Source of the DNA: Azophilus sp026709365
GTDB taxonomy: Bacteria > Pseudomonadota > Gammaproteobacteria > Pseudomonadales > Azotimanducaceae
Assembly (NCBI GenBank): GCA_965200175.1
Contig: OZ241345.1
Span: forward strand, 2,046,001-2,110,000
Length of the DNA stretch: 64,000 bases
Direction of reading: 5' to 3'
Shown: piece after piece, positions 42,001-51,378 of the stretch
Layout: every line of letters begins with the position of its first letter
How positions within the stretch are numbered: the first letter of the stretch is position 1
Translations under genes and position numbers: made by a program
The notes under the pieces: model-generated
Databases searched by the model: none
What the model was told of the DNA's origin: nothing
Seen by the model: only the letters and a program-made list of their open reading frames with translations

Positions 42001-45000
42001 TCAAGCCGTCCGGGAGGGCGGCTGCGCGATGCGCTTGCCAAGCGCGATGCGGTAGAAGACCGGCACGGCCAGCAACGTCAGCAGCGTGGCGAAGGCGAGC
42101 CCGCCCATGATGCAAACCGCCATCTCCCGGAAGAATGGATCGGCCAGCAGCGGAGCCATGCCGGCGATGGTGGTGCCGGCGGCGAGCATGACCGGGCGCA
42201 GGCGGCTGACCGCGCCCTGAACCATGGTTTGCAAGGTCGCCTCGCCCTCGCCCAGGCGCTTGTCAATTTCGTCGATCAGCACGATGCAGTTCTTGATCAG
42301 CATGCCGGAGAGGCTCAGAAAGCCCAGGAATGCGGGAAAGGTGAAGGACAGATCGGTGGCCAGCAGGCCGAGCACGACGCCGCAGACCGTCATGGGCACC
42401 GAAAGCCAGATCACCAGGGCCTCCCTGATGCGGCCAAACATCAAAATGGTGATCAGCAGCATCACCCCGAAAGCCATGGGAATCTTCGGCAGCAGGATGC
42501 GGTAGGCATCTTGGTTGGAGTCGTGTTCGCCGCCCCATTGCAGCCGGTAGCCCGGCGGCAAGGCAATGGCCTCAACCAGCGGGCGAACCGAGGCGAAGGT
42601 GCGGCTCACGTTCAGGCCCGGCTGCGGATTGGCCTGGGCTTGAATCGTCCTGATTCGATCGCGGCGGAAGATGATGGCGTCCTCGGCCACGAGGTCAAAG
42701 GACGACACCACTTGGCGCATGGGAATGTAGCGCTGCTGGGACTGGCTCCAAACCAAGCGGTCCGGCAGGCCGGCGATGTCGGCGCGTTCCGCCTTCGGCG
42801 CCCGGGCGATAATCGGGATCATCTTCTCATTCTCGCGATACAGCCCGATCTCCACCCCGAAGGTCGCGTAGGCCAAAGCCACTGAGACGTCGCGGCGGCT
42901 CACGCCGGCGAGACGCGCCCGCGCCTCGTCGTAACGGGGCGTGATCTGCAGCGCCGGCTGGCGCCAATCGGTGCGGCGTTCAATGAGGCCCTGCTGCAAG
43001 TAGATGGCCAGCGCCCGGTCGGCCAAGGCGCGCAGAACCTGGGCGTCGGGTCCGAAGAAGCGGGCTTCGATCTTGGCGTCGCCGCCCGGCGTGAACTCCG
43101 CCCGGCTCACCTCCACCGCGGCGTCCGGGCGCAACTCGCCCAAGCGGCGCCGCGTCTGGGCCATCACGGCATCCATACTGCGCACGTCGGCGACCCGCAC
43201 CACCAGCTGGGCGTAGGCCGAGTTGGGCTGCTCCGGCTGCATGATGGCCGTGAAGCGCGGCGCCCCCCGGCCGATGAAGCTGCTGACCGCGACCACCTCC
43301 GGGTCGGCCGCCAAGGCCTCCTCCAGCCTTTCGACGTCGGCGGCGGTGGTGAGGATGTCGGTGCCCTCGACGAGTCGGTAGTCCACGTAGAAAAGCGGTG
43401 CGTTGGTGGTCGGGAAGAACCCCTGCTTGACGAACTGGGCGCCCCATAGGCAGGCGGCCAAAATGGCCAGGATGGCGAACGTGGCCAACCAAGCCCGGCG
43501 CAGCCCAAAGGCCAGCAGGCGCCGATAGGGCGCATAGGCCCATCCTGAATAGAGAGCCTCCTCGGATTGCCCTGGCCGGGCCTTGAGCAGGCGGCTGCCG
43601 AGCAGGGGCACCACGGTGATGGCCAACACCCAACTGAGCAGCAGGGCAATGGCGACCACGTAGAACAACGAACGCAGGAAGTGGCCGCCGTTGTCGTCGG
43701 TGAGGCTGATCGGCCCAAAGGCCACTATGCCGATGACGGTCGCGCCGAGCAGCGTGAACTGGGTGCGCCTTGCGGAGCGGGCCGCCGCCTCCGCTGGGCT
43801 CAAGCCCTTGCCGACGCCAATCACCATGCCCTCCGCCACCACAATGCCGTTGTCCACCAGCATGCCCATGGCGATCATCAACGCGCCCAAGGAAATGCGC
43901 TGCAGCTCGATGCCGAGCGCGGCCATCGCGCACAGGGTGCCGAGCACGGTCAAAAGCAGCACGGCGCCGACCACGGCGCCGGCCCGCCAACCCATGAAGA
44001 GGCACAGGGCCAAAACCACGGTGGCGACCGACAGCGCCAGGTTCCGGAGAAACGCCTTGATGGCCTCATCGACCACCTGATGCTGGGCATAGACGGTCGC
44101 AGCGGTGACGCCCAACGGAAGTTCGCTGAGCAGGGCCTGCATCCGGGCATCGACGGCGCGTCCCACCTTCACCACGTTTTCCTCGGGGATGACCGAGACG
44201 CCGACGATGAACACCCGCTCGCCGTTGTGGCGGATGATCGCCGATGGCGCCTCGACCTGCTCCCGCGACAGGTTGGCGATGTCCGTCAGGCGCACGATCT
44301 CGCTGGAGCCCGGGCGGCCGAGGCGCATGTCACGCACCGCTGAGGCGCTGTCGAAGGCCGTCTGCGGTGCAATGCGCAGCCGACGGCCCTCAAAGGCGAT
44401 CGAGCCGGCCGGGGTGATGTCGTTCTCGGTGCCAATGCCGGAAAACAGCGCATCCATCGGCAGGCCGAGCCGGCCCAGCCGAGCCTGTCCCACCTCGACG
44501 AAGACCGCTTCCTCGGGCTCGCCCCCAGCCTGCGCCTTGGCGACGCCGGGAACCGACTTCAGCACCGTGGCGATGCGCTTGGAGATGTCCTGGACGTCAG
44601 CGGCGGGGTAGCCCGGCGCCGAAACGGCGTAGAGGATGCCGTAGATGTCGCTGTAGTCGTCCTCAACCAAGGGCGTCTCAGCCCCTGGAGGGAGCAGGCT
44701 TGCTGCTTCATTGACCCGCCGCCGCAGCTCGTCGAAGATCTGCTGGGTCTCCGCGATGCTGTACTCCTCCTTGATTTCCACCTGAACCTCGGACTTGCCC
44801 GCGACCGACTTCGACACCATCTCCTCAAGGTAGGGCAGCTCCTGCAAGGCGGCTTCCACCACGTCGGTGACCTCCTGCTCCACTTCCCGGGCCGATGCGC
44901 CCGGATACTCCGTCAGCACCAAGGCCATCTTGACGGGAAACGCCGGATCCTCGAGCCGTCCCACGCGGTCGATGCCGACGATGCCGCCAATCAGGCAGGC

Positions 45001-45102
45001 GAGGATCAGCAGCCAGGGATAGAGCGGGCGCTCAATCGAGAGCCGGGCGATGTTCCATTCCCGCCGGGCCGGCCGGCGCGGCGGTGCGGCATCCTCCGCC
45101 AC
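42001..45102 (-). CDS. RND efflux transporter permease
   Basis: 1033 residues, twelve membrane helices and two large periplasmic loops. RND features include EYPGASAREVEQEVTDVVE at the start of the first porter domain and the TM4 segment IAMGMLVDNGIVVAEGM. AcrB-type pumps have two adjacent Asp in TM4; here the pair is Asp-Asn, as in one RND branch. GTG 45102 overlaps the adaptor stop TAG by one base, so they are translationally coupled. No outer-membrane channel gene is adjacent; TolC is probably elsewhere. Substrate unknown. Confidence 0.92.
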   Translation of the reverse strand: MAEDAAPPRRPARREWNIARLSIERPLYPWLLILACLIGGIVGIDRVGRLEDPAFPVKMALVLTEYPGASAREVEQEVTDVVEAALQELPYLEEMVSKSVAGKSEVQVEIKEEYSIAETQQIFDELRRRVNEAASLLPPGAETPLVEDDYSDIYGILYAVSAPGYPAADVQDISKRIATVLKSVPGVAKAQAGGEPEEAVFVEVGQARLGRLGLPMDALFSGIGTENDITPAGSIAFEGRRLRIAPQTAFDSASAVRDMRLGRPGSSEIVRLTDIANLSREQVEAPSAIIRHNGERVFIVGVSVIPEENVVKVGRAVDARMQALLSELPLGVTAATVYAQHQVVDEAIKAFLRNLALSVATVVLALCLFMGWRAGAVVGAVLLLTVLGTLCAMAALGIELQRISLGALMIAMGMLVDNGIVVAEGMVIGVGKGLSPAEAAARSARRTQFTLLGATVIGIVAFGPISLTDDNGGHFLRSLFYVVAIALLLSWVLAITVVPLLGSRLLKARPGQSEEALYSGWAYAPYRRLLAFGLRRAWLATFAILAILAACLWGAQFVKQGFFPTTNAPLFYVDYRLVEGTDILTTAADVERLEEALAADPEVVAVSSFIGRGAPRFTAIMQPEQPNSAYAQLVVRVADVRSMDAVMAQTRRRLGELRPDAAVEVSRAEFTPGGDAKIEARFFGPDAQVLRALADRALAIYLQQGLIERRTDWRQPALQITPRYDEARARLAGVSRRDVSVALAYATFGVEIGLYRENEKMIPIIARAPKAERADIAGLPDRLVWSQSQQRYIPMRQVVSSFDLVAEDAIIFRRDRIRTIQAQANPQPGLNVSRTFASVRPLVEAIALPPGYRLQWGGEHDSNQDAYRILLPKIPMAFGVMLLITILMFGRIREALVIWLSVPMTVCGVVLGLLATDLSFTFPAFLGFLSLSGMLIKNCIVLIDEIDKRLGEGEATLQTMVQGAVSRLRPVMLAAGTTIAGMAPLLADPFFREMAVCIMGGLAFATLLTLLAVPVFYRIALGKRIAQPPSRTA

Positions 45103-46187
45103 TATGTGCCGACGGGCGAATCGTTCATGGGGCGAACGCGCATGCCCTCCTGCAGTTGATTGGCGCCGGTGGAAACCACCCACTCACCGCCCTGCAGCCC
45201 GGACCTGACGGGCACGCCATAGGCGACCGGCGGGCCGACTTGCACCGCCTGCTTGCGCACCGCTTGGGTCTGCGGGTCGTGCAGCCAGACGAAGAAGTCC
45301 TTGTCCGGCCCGCTGACCAGGGCGCTGGCCGGGATCCATGCCGCCACCGCATCCGCCGTCGAGCGCAGGGCCACGCGCACCGTGGCTGTCATGCCCGGCA
45401 GGATGTTGTACTCAGCCGGCCGCTGCATGGTGAACGAGACCTCATAGGTCTGGGCCACCGCATCCGCCTCGCCGCGGTTTTCCCGGAAGGTCAACGGAAA
45501 CCGCTGCTCCGGGGCGAAGGGGAAGCTGGCGTCAATGCTGACCACGTGCTCGGTGCGCACGGTGACCAGCAACTGCTCCGGCACGCCGGCCACCACCTGC
45601 AGCTCGTGCAGGTCATTGAGCCGCATCACCTTGTCCATGGCCCCCAGTTGCACGAAGTTATCGACATAACGGTGCGCCACGTAGGCATCAAAGGGGGCGG
45701 TGATGCGGCTCTTGGACAGGGATTCGCGCCGCTGCGCCAGCCGCACCTGCTGCAGCCGGTGCATGGAGCGGGCATCCTCGACCAGGGAGGCGGCAATGCC
45801 GCGCTGCGCCAGCAGCCGGCGCTTGCGCTCCCAATCCTGCCGCGCCAGTTCGACCTCCAGCTCCGCCTCCCGCACGGCCAAGCGGAAGTCAGTCGGATCG
45901 AGCGCGGCGACCAACTGGCCGCGCTCAACGGTCTGGCCTTCCAGAACCGGCAGTTCCGCCAGGACCCCATCGACTTCAAAGGACACGTCGATCGACTGCG
46001 CAGCCTCCACCCGGGCGACGAACTCATGGGCCGTAACGCCTCCCGCCGCTTCCACCCTGATCACTTTGGCAGGACGCAGGGACTGTTCCGCAACCACCGT
46101 CTCGGCTGGATTGCCGCAGCCGCCCAGCAGCAGGGCTGCGGCCAGCAGCGCGAGTGCTGACGGGCCAAGGGGTGTGCGGTGGGGCAT
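45102..46187 (-). CDS. RND efflux periplasmic adaptor (membrane fusion) lipoprotein
   Basis: 361 residues. Lipoprotein signal with lipobox LLGGC near residue 24, then a barrel-sandwich half VEAAQSIDVSFEVDGVLAELPVLEGQTVERGQLVAALD, a coiled-coil hairpin (REAELEVELARQDWERKRRLLAQRGIAASLVEDA), the second half SRITAPFDAYVAHRYVDN and a C-terminal beta-barrel. It bridges the pump to an outer-membrane channel. ATG 46187 overlaps the acyl-CoA dehydrogenase stop (TAATG). Confidence 0.9.
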   Translation of the reverse strand: MPHRTPLGPSALALLAAALLLGGCGNPAETVVAEQSLRPAKVIRVEAAGGVTAHEFVARVEAAQSIDVSFEVDGVLAELPVLEGQTVERGQLVAALDPTDFRLAVREAELEVELARQDWERKRRLLAQRGIAASLVEDARSMHRLQQVRLAQRRESLSKSRITAPFDAYVAHRYVDNFVQLGAMDKVMRLNDLHELQVVAGVPEQLLVTVRTEHVVSIDASFPFAPEQRFPLTFRENRGEADAVAQTYEVSFTMQRPAEYNILPGMTATVRVALRSTADAVAAWIPASALVSGPDKDFFVWLHDPQTQAVRKQAVQVGPPVAYGVPVRSGLQGGEWVVSTGANQLQEGMRVRPMNDSPVGT

Positions 46188-47455
46188 TAGTGCGGACCGC
46201 GGTTGGTGGCGACGTCCCGAAAGGGGCCTTGGTCGAACCTCGGCTCCTTGGGCAGGCCGAGAACGCGCTCGGCGATGATGTTGCGCTGAATCTCGTCGGT
46301 GCCGCCGGCAATGGAGACCGCCGGCACGGACAGCAGTATCTCAGCGATCAGGCCATTCTCGGGGCCATCCTCACCGGCCAGCAGCGCATCGGCGCCAGCG
46401 ATCATGGTATGGACCCGTGCCGCCAAGCGGGCCACGTGGCTGGCGGCCAGCTTGCCGAGCGAGCCTTCCGGCCCCTGCGCCTGGCCGTGCCGCTGGGCGG
46501 CCCTGGCGCGGCGGGCGGTCCATTCGGCGCTGCTGGACACAATGAGCAGGCGCGCCAACTCCTGGCGCACGGCGGGATCGCGGATGCGGCCGCTGGCCAC
46601 CGCCCTCGGCAGCGCGAGATCGACCCGCCCGGCACGTTGCGGATACCACTTGTAGGGCGCCAACGCCGTCGCCGACTCCTGGGCCTCCTCGGCGTAGATG
46701 GTCCCTTGCCGCGGCGGCGCCTCCTCCACGTCAGTCCGCCCGGACCGCAGCCCGTCGGCACGGCGGCGCTCGTGGGCCAAGGTGGTCATGGCGACCTTCC
46801 AGCCTTGGCCCAGTTGGCCGACCAAGTGCTCGGCCTTGACCTCGGCGTCGTTGAAGAACACTTGGTTGAAGGACGCATGGCCGTTCATCTGCTTGAGCGG
46901 CCGCACCTCGACGCCGGGCTGGCGCATGTCGATGACGAAGTAGCTCAAGCCTTGGTGCTTGGGCGCATCCCAGTCCGTGCGCGCCAACAGCAGGCCCCAA
47001 TGGGCGTGGTGGGCGCTGGTGGTCCAAACCTTCTGGCCGTTGACGGTCCAGCGCTGGCCGTCAAATGCGGCGCGAGTCAGCGCCCCGGCCAGGTCGGAGC
47101 CGCTGCCCGGCTCGCTGAACAATTGGCACCAAACGTCCTCGCCGGTCAGGATTCGACGCAGGAATTGCGCCTTTTGGGCTTCACTGCCGTGCTCCAGCAA
47201 GGTGGCCGCAGCCAGCAGCCGAATGCCGCCCGTGGCCACGCCCACTGCGCCGCAGCGGGCGAACTCCCGTTCGACTACCCGAGTCAGCGCCGCGGACAGC
47301 CCCCGGCCGTGCCAGTCCGTCGGCCAGTCCGGCGCGCCCCAGCCGGAGTCCACCAGTTGGGTGCGCCATTCGACCAATCCGGCATTGGGATCCCAGTGGT
47401 CGTTCAACCATGCCCTGACCTCGTCGCGAACGGCCGCTTCGGCGGATGCGCTCAC
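46187..47455 (-). CDS. Acyl-CoA dehydrogenase, subunit 1 of a pair
   Basis: 422 residues. Flavin-binding acyl-CoA dehydrogenase motifs: FSEPGSGSDLAGALTRA, VNGQKVWTTSAHHAHWGLLLART and the C-terminal AGGTDEIQRNIIAERVLGLP. It overlaps a second dehydrogenase gene by four bases (ATGA). Adjacent pairs of about 390-420 residues are typical of heterotetrameric enzymes that act on steroid or other bulky acyl-CoA side chains, each chain supplying part of the active site. This assignment is by analogy. Confidence 0.93.
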   Translation of the reverse strand: MSASAEAAVRDEVRAWLNDHWDPNAGLVEWRTQLVDSGWGAPDWPTDWHGRGLSAALTRVVEREFARCGAVGVATGGIRLLAAATLLEHGSEAQKAQFLRRILTGEDVWCQLFSEPGSGSDLAGALTRAAFDGQRWTVNGQKVWTTSAHHAHWGLLLARTDWDAPKHQGLSYFVIDMRQPGVEVRPLKQMNGHASFNQVFFNDAEVKAEHLVGQLGQGWKVAMTTLAHERRRADGLRSGRTDVEEAPPRQGTIYAEEAQESATALAPYKWYPQRAGRVDLALPRAVASGRIRDPAVRQELARLLIVSSSAEWTARRARAAQRHGQAQGPEGSLGKLAASHVARLAARVHTMIAGADALLAGEDGPENGLIAEILLSVPAVSIAGGTDEIQRNIIAERVLGLPKEPRFDQGPFRDVATNRGPH

Positions 47456-48627
47456 GCCACGGCCTCGGCCGGCGGCGATGTGGATTCACGGCCCTCAAGG
47501 CAGGCGATCATTCGCTCGCGATGCCATGCCGGGTCGCCCAGCAGCACTTCGGAACTCTTGGCGCGTTTGTACCAAAGCTGGGTGTCCTGATCCCAAGTGA
47601 AGCCAATGCCGCCGTGCAGTTGAATGGCCTCGACGGCGGCCTGCAGGTAGGCCTCGCTGGCGGCCGCCTTGGCCAAACTGGCCTCGTAGGCGAACCCCCC
47701 GGGTTCGGCGTCGGCCACTTGGGCGGCGTGATAGGCCGCCGATTTCATCAACTCGACTTGCAGCAGCAGTTCCGCGCAACGGTGCTTGATGGCTTGAAAC
47801 GAGGCGACGGCGCGGCCGAACTGCACGCGCAGCTTGAGGTACTCAAGGGTGTCCTCCAGCAGCCGCTGCGCGCCGCCCGCCATTTCGTTGGCGAGCGCAA
47901 TGGCGCCGATGTCCAAGGTTTCGGCCAAGGCCGGCCCAGCCTCGCCCAAGCCGCCGAGCAGCTCCGCCGGCACGTCCTCAAAGTCGATCCTGGCCAACGG
48001 GCGCGTTGGATCCAAAACCTGCAAGCGCCGACGGCGCACACCCGGCGCGTGCCCCGCAACCGCGAACAGCGACAGCCCTGCCAAGCCACGCCGGCCATCC
48101 GTTCGGGCGGCGACCAGCAGCAGGTCCGCATGGCAGCCGTCCACCACATAGTCCTTGCGGCCGGCGAGCGAATGCCGGCCATCCGCAGCGACGGCCCGCA
48201 TGGCAATGGACTCCACGCCCGGCTCGCCGCCCGGCTCGGCATACGCCAACGCCGCCAGGGTCTCGCCGCTGGCGATGCCCGGCAGCCAGCGGCGCTTCTG
48301 GGCCTCGCTGCCGGTTCGGCGCAAGGCGTTGGCCGCCAGCACCGCCGAAGCCAGATAGGGCGCGCAAAGGAGCGCGCGGCCCATTTCCTCCATCGCCAGC
48401 CCCAACTCCACCAAGCCGAAGCCGCTCCCCCCGTAGCGTTCCGGGATCATCAACCCAGTGAGTCCGAGTTCGTCCGCCATGCGCCGCCAGACCGCCCGAT
48501 CAAATCCCGGTTCGCTGTCCATCAGGCGGCGCACCTCCGAGGCCGGGGAGGCCGCGGCCATGAAGCGCCGCAGCACGTCGCGGAACTGGCGCTGCTCTTC
48601 GGTGAAGTGAAACTGAACGTCCGGCAT
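47452..48627 (-). CDS. Acyl-CoA dehydrogenase, subunit 2 of a pair
   Basis: 391 residues. LMIPERYGGSGFGLVELGLAMEEMGRAL (N-terminal), the flavin region ALAYAEPGGEPGVESIAMRA and the C-terminal QLHGGIGFTWDQDTQLWYKRAKSSEVLLG. This chain lacks a clear SGSD motif, which the partner has, in line with division of labour in heteromeric dehydrogenases. It is the first gene of the four-gene coupled unit (dehydrogenase-dehydrogenase-adaptor-pump) and starts 19 bases from the tRNA-Ala. Confidence 0.92.
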   Translation of the reverse strand: MPDVQFHFTEEQRQFRDVLRRFMAAASPASEVRRLMDSEPGFDRAVWRRMADELGLTGLMIPERYGGSGFGLVELGLAMEEMGRALLCAPYLASAVLAANALRRTGSEAQKRRWLPGIASGETLAALAYAEPGGEPGVESIAMRAVAADGRHSLAGRKDYVVDGCHADLLLVAARTDGRRGLAGLSLFAVAGHAPGVRRRRLQVLDPTRPLARIDFEDVPAELLGGLGEAGPALAETLDIGAIALANEMAGGAQRLLEDTLEYLKLRVQFGRAVASFQAIKHRCAELLLQVELMKSAAYHAAQVADAEPGGFAYEASLAKAAASEAYLQAAVEAIQLHGGIGFTWDQDTQLWYKRAKSSEVLLGDPAWHRERMIACLEGRESTSPPAEAVA

Positions 48628-48645
48628 GCTTGGCTGTGAAGGTGG

Positions 48646-48718
<73 letters not shown>

Positions 48719-48771
48719 ACGACAGGAAGCGGGAGAAGCGGAATGCTACGGGGGCGGCCTGCGGCTGTCAA

Positions 48772-48850
48772 CGCGCCTCTCGCCCGGAGGGCGAGAGGCG
48801 GTTGGAGTTTCGCTGGCGCGAAACTCCGCGCACGTTGCACAAGTCAGATT
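48772..48850 (-). repeat. Compound two-hairpin intergenic repeat, copy G
   Basis: Constant hairpin at 48804-48827 (GGAGTTTCGC, TGGC, GCGAAACTCC). Type iii second hairpin at 48774-48800 has 12-base arms CGCCTCTCGCCC and GGGCGAGAGGCG around GGA. Reverse orientation. It lies between tRNA-Ala and the maf gene. Confidence 0.87.
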
Positions 48851-48929
48851 CTGAATTGTTTCGGATCTCGCGCGAGCACAACCGCTGCGCCCATAATGCG
48901 CCCTTCACACCCACGTCCCGGCCCCCGCC

Positions 48930-49520
48930 ATGACCCCACTGATTCTCGCCTCCTCCTCACCCTATCGCCGTGCGCTGCTGGAACGCCTGGGGCTGCCGTT
49001 CGAGGCGCTGAGCCCCGACATTGACGAAACGCCTCATCCGGACGAAGCGGCCGAGGCGCTGGTGCTGCGGCTGGCAGCCGCCAAGGCGGCGAAGATCGCC
49101 GCAGCGCGCCCGAACGCGATCATCATCGCCTCCGATCAAGCGGCGGTGGCCAACGGCCCCGAAGGCGGCGCCATTCTCGGCAAACCCGGCCACGGCGCAG
49201 GCGCCATCGCCCAACTGACCCGCCTGTCCGGGCGTTGGGCGCGATTTCTCACCAGCCTGTGCGTACGCGAACCGAACGGCGACCAACAACTCGAAACCGA
49301 AATCACCCAGGTGCATTTCCGAACGTTGAGCAACGCCGAGATCGTCCGCTACGTGGCGCGTGACGCGCCGCTCGACTGCGCCGGCTCCTTCCGCTCGGAG
49401 GGGCTCGGCATCGCCCTGTTCAAGCGCATTGAGGGCGAGGACCCCAACGCTCTGATCGGCCTGCCGCTGATTCGCCTGTGCCGCATGCTCCGCCAAGCCG
49501 GCGTGGACCCCCTGGGCTGA
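48930..49520 (+). CDS. Maf-family nucleoside triphosphate pyrophosphatase
   Basis: 196 residues. The N-terminal ILASSSPYRRALLERLGLPFE (SxxR substrate site) and IIASDQAAV (catalytic Asp) are Maf signatures; SAGSFRSEGLG appears here as CAGSFRSEGLG. Maf/YceF proteins remove pyrophosphate from modified nucleotides such as m7GTP. In gammaproteobacteria the YceF type sits near rluC and rne, exactly as here. Confidence 0.93.
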   Translation: MTPLILASSSPYRRALLERLGLPFEALSPDIDETPHPDEAAEALVLRLAAAKAAKIAAARPNAIIIASDQAAVANGPEGGAILGKPGHGAGAIAQLTRLSGRWARFLTSLCVREPNGDQQLETEITQVHFRTLSNAEIVRYVARDAPLDCAGSFRSEGLGIALFKRIEGEDPNALIGLPLIRLCRMLRQAGVDPLG

Positions 49521-49523
49521 CCT

Positions 49524-50462
49524 TCACCAATCCGACTGACCCGACAAGCGCGACCAGGCTTCATCGAAGAGAGGCGGCGTCGGCGCTTCAAAGCGCTGCT
49601 GGGCGCCGTCCCACTCGAAGCCCAAGCGCGCGGCGTGCAGGCAAAGACGATTGACTTTGGCGGCCTTCGAGCAGTGTTCAGAAGCGGCGGTTTCGTATTT
49701 GTCCTCACCCAGCACCGGATGCCCGCTGGAGGCGGCATGGACGCGAATCTGATGGGTGCGCCCGCTGTGCAGGCGGGCGCTCAGCCAGGAGGCCGAGGCG
49801 CATTCCCGCAACACGTTGAAGGTGGTCCGCGCCGGCTTGCCCTGGGCGTCCACGCGCACCCGCCGCTCGCCGGCGGCGGTGACGAAGCGATGCAGGGGCC
49901 GCTCGACAACGGCCAGGCGGCGCGGCCAGCGCCCGCAGACGAGCAGTTGATAGGACTTGCGCACCCGCTGCGCCCGCAGCAGCCGATGCAGTTCCGCAAG
50001 CGCCGCGCGGGACTTGGCAACCATCAGGCAGCCGGACGTATCCCGGTCGAGTCGGTGCGCCAACTCCAGAAACCGGTCGCTGCGCCCTGCGCGAAGGGCC
50101 TCTATGAGGCCGAGCCGGACTCCGCTGCCGCCATGCACCGCCAAGCCGGACGGCTTGTCGATGACCAGCAGGCCTGAATCCTCGAATAGGATCCGACCGT
50201 CAAGCTGGGCCATCAACGCCTGCCCAGGCGCTGCGGCGGCGGACGGCAGCGCGGTTCGCACTGGCGGAATGCGGACGCTGTCGCCCGCAGCAAGCCGGCG
50301 GCGGGGATCCGCTCGGCTGCCGTTGATGCGCACCTCCCCGCGCCGCAGCATGCGGTAGATGCGCACCTTGGGGACGCCCTTCAGCCGGCGCAGCAGAAAG
50401 TTGTCGATGCGCTGTCCGGCATCGTCGCCGTCGATCTCGACATGGTTGACCGAAGCACTCAT
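49524..50462 (-). CDS. rluC: 23S rRNA pseudouridine synthase RluC-type
   Basis: 312 residues. An N-terminal S4 RNA-binding domain (QRIDNFLLRRLKGVPKVRIYRMLRRGEVRINGSR) precedes the RsuA/RluA catalytic domain with HRLDRDTSGCLMVAKS, containing the nucleophilic Asp. RluC makes pseudouridines 955, 2504 and 2580 in E. coli. It is convergent with maf and divergent from rne, the usual arrangement. Confidence 0.95.
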   Translation of the reverse strand: MSASVNHVEIDGDDAGQRIDNFLLRRLKGVPKVRIYRMLRRGEVRINGSRADPRRRLAAGDSVRIPPVRTALPSAAAAPGQALMAQLDGRILFEDSGLLVIDKPSGLAVHGGSGVRLGLIEALRAGRSDRFLELAHRLDRDTSGCLMVAKSRAALAELHRLLRAQRVRKSYQLLVCGRWPRRLAVVERPLHRFVTAAGERRVRVDAQGKPARTTFNVLRECASASWLSARLHSGRTHQIRVHAASSGHPVLGEDKYETAASEHCSKAAKVNRLCLHAARLGFEWDGAQQRFEAPTPPLFDEAWSRLSGQSDW

Positions 50463-50700
50463 GCGAACCCTAACCCGGACAATTCACCAAGCCGTTTATC
50501 CACTGCTGAAATCCCTTCTTCCTCAATGAGCTCCCAAGAGCCTTTTGCATGGCACTCGCTGCGCTGGCCGCGCCCCCAGTGAAGTAGCCGAGCTAGCCGG
50601 AAAGCCCAAGGATCAACGAAAACACGAGTGAGTCGAGGCGCGCGCCGAGTTGCGCTCCAGCGAGGCTCAGGCGCGCCGCCGAAGGCATCACGCCCGCCCC

Positions 50701-50722
50701 GAGCTTCGCGCCAGCGAAACTC
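50701..50722 (-). repeat. Compound hairpin repeat, degenerate copy J
   Basis: GAGCTTCGC-GCCA-GCGAAACTC, the constant hairpin with one mismatch, in the rluC-rne gap. A further decayed version (GAGTTGCGC-TCCA-GCGAGGCTC) stands just before it at about 50647-50668. Confidence 0.6.
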
Positions 50723-50764
50723 GATCATGCCGCCGCAGACAGCATGTGCGCGGGCTTAAGAGAC

Positions 50765-50840
50765 ACTTCGGAACCTGACCCACGCAACGGGCGCGGAGTT
50801 TCGCGCAGCGAAACTCCATCCGCGACCGTCAGGTCGCGCC
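50765..50840 (+). repeat. Compound two-hairpin intergenic repeat, copy H
   Basis: Constant hairpin at 50795-50817 (GGAGTTTCGC, GCA, GCGAAACTCC) and type i second hairpin at 50821-50838 (CGCGACC-GTCA-GGTCGCG). The conserved arm CGGAACCTGACCCACGCAAC precedes it. Nearly identical to copy A over more than 50 bases. Confidence 0.88.
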
Positions 50841-51378
50841 GTTGCCGGGCACGTTCCTTGCTGCTATGATGCGCAGCCATCAAAGACGAGCCATGAACGG
50901 AACGCGCCCAAAACAGGATGCACGAAGGCGCGGCAAGACTGAAGCTGAATTCACTGACATCCACCCCGTGCCTGACCTGACCCTTGAGCGAAGGTCGGGC
51001 CCAACTAACCGACGATCAACAGATCGACAAACGCAAACATTGAATTGAAACCAGCGCCTTGCGGTCAATGCAAGACCTGGAACGGAAATTTCGGGACGCC
51101 GCGCCAATTCGCCGCTGCCCCAAATGCGAAACTCAAGGCCACAGCCACCAACGAGCACAGCCCTTTGGGCTTAGGGATGCAAACCAGCATGACCTGTTCC
51201 GAGACGCCGCCCCCGATGCAGAGGGCGGCCGGTTCGCTGACAACTCGCTCCGCGCCCATCCTTGGCGCTGAACGCCGGCGCTGAGCTTCGGCCCTGACAT
51301 CCGCGGCCCAACCCGGGCCGACTCCGTTCCCGTTCCCGCCCAACCGCTTCCGGCGCTTCCAACGCATAGGAAGAACAC

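Larger units (their letters stand above)
50463..51378. other. 916-base gap between rluC and rne, long rne leader
   Basis: It holds one degenerate and one good copy of the compound hairpin repeat (50701-50722; 50765-50840) and the rne promoter and leader. A TATGAT-like sequence near 50865 is a possible -10 box. In E. coli the rne leader is structured and mediates autoregulation; a GC-rich inverted segment at about 51263-51290 could serve here. I see no credible gene. Confidence 0.5.

Noticed and set aside
40485..42041. 518-codon frame on the minus strand
   Set aside because: Mostly antisense to the epoxide hydrolase, which has intact catalytic residues. Only its end, outside that gene, is kept as a possible decayed fragment.
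50459..50728. 89-codon frame downstream of the rluC start
   Set aside because: It spans decayed copies of the hairpin repeat and ends in low-complexity Arg-rich sequence; no homology motifs.
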